This document shows, one piece after another, positions 5,239-5,276 of a stretch of DNA of 5,276 nucleotides; position 1 is the stretch's first letter; each line of letters starts with the position of its first letter. The position numbers and the translations under genes are program-made. The notes under the pieces are model-generated. The model made no database searches and was not told the origin of the DNA. It was given only the letters and a program-made list of their open reading frames with translations. The DNA comes from Flavobacterium sp. GTDB taxonomy: Bacteria > Bacteroidota > Bacteroidia > Flavobacteriales > Flavobacteriaceae. Location: the NCBI GenBank assembly GCA_003449615.1, contig DMHA01000213.1:1-5276 (forward strand), given 5' to 3'.

Positions 5239-5276
5239 GACCTAACAGGTTTTAAAAAGTTGTTAGGTCTTTATTT
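5239..5276. terminator. Second, tandem hairpin terminator
   Basis: GACCTAACA (5239-5247) pairs perfectly with TGTTAGGTC (5261-5269), with further A/T pairs possible inside the 13-nt loop, and TTTATTT follows to the window end. It abuts the first terminator directly. In the opposite direction it is followed by the A/T-rich complement of the first hairpin, so it may serve a convergent gene lying to the right. Its ACAGGTTT segment also occurs in the hairpin at 35-59. Confidence 0.7.

Overview
The window looks like a chromosomal segment of an AT-rich member of the Bacteroidetes, most likely a Flavobacterium-type organism. The evidence is the strong A/T bias in third codon positions and intergenic DNA, the absence of clear Shine-Dalgarno sequences with A-rich leaders instead, two promoters that fit the Bacteroidetes -7 consensus TAnnTTTG, and the protein types themselves. 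No RNA gene, insertion sequence or CRISPR array is visible.

Positions 84-3250 (minus strand) hold a compact six-gene operon. In transcription order it encodes an ArsR-family repressor, a 78-residue CPKC thioredoxin-like protein, a rhodanese with a cysteine-rich tail, an ArsP/DUF318-type permease, a secreted CMTC thioredoxin-fold protein of the ArsF type, and a six-helix CcdA/DsbD-like membrane protein of the ArsG type. Gaps are 49, 3, 16, 20 and 1 nt, so the last five genes are almost certainly co-transcribed. A near-perfect 22-bp palindrome lies directly over the -7 element of the arsR promoter and is the obvious operator. A hairpin at 35-59 closes the operon. The gene set matches organoarsenical or aromatic nitroarsenical handling (arsEFG-type genes) rather than classic inorganic arsenate resistance: no arsC, arsB/acr3, arsA or arsM is present in the window. 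The proteins can also be read as a thiol relay: cytoplasmic thioredoxin-like protein, membrane CcdA-like protein with one cysteine in each of two helices, then an exported CxxC protein.

Positions 3251-3527 are a divergent intergenic region with both promoters, the operator and an additional AT-rich dyad.

Positions 3528-5192 (plus strand) encode a short GT35 alpha-glucan phosphorylase-family protein of 554 residues. Phosphate-site residues are retained, but the lysine that carries pyridoxal phosphate in glycogen phosphorylases is a threonine (T454). It has its own promoter, ends in two tandem hairpin terminators, and shows no functional link to the ars-type operon.

The most interesting points are the missing PLP lysine, the evenly spaced three-fold Cys-Cys tail on the rhodanese, and the possible split DsbD-like electron relay in the arsenic-type operon.
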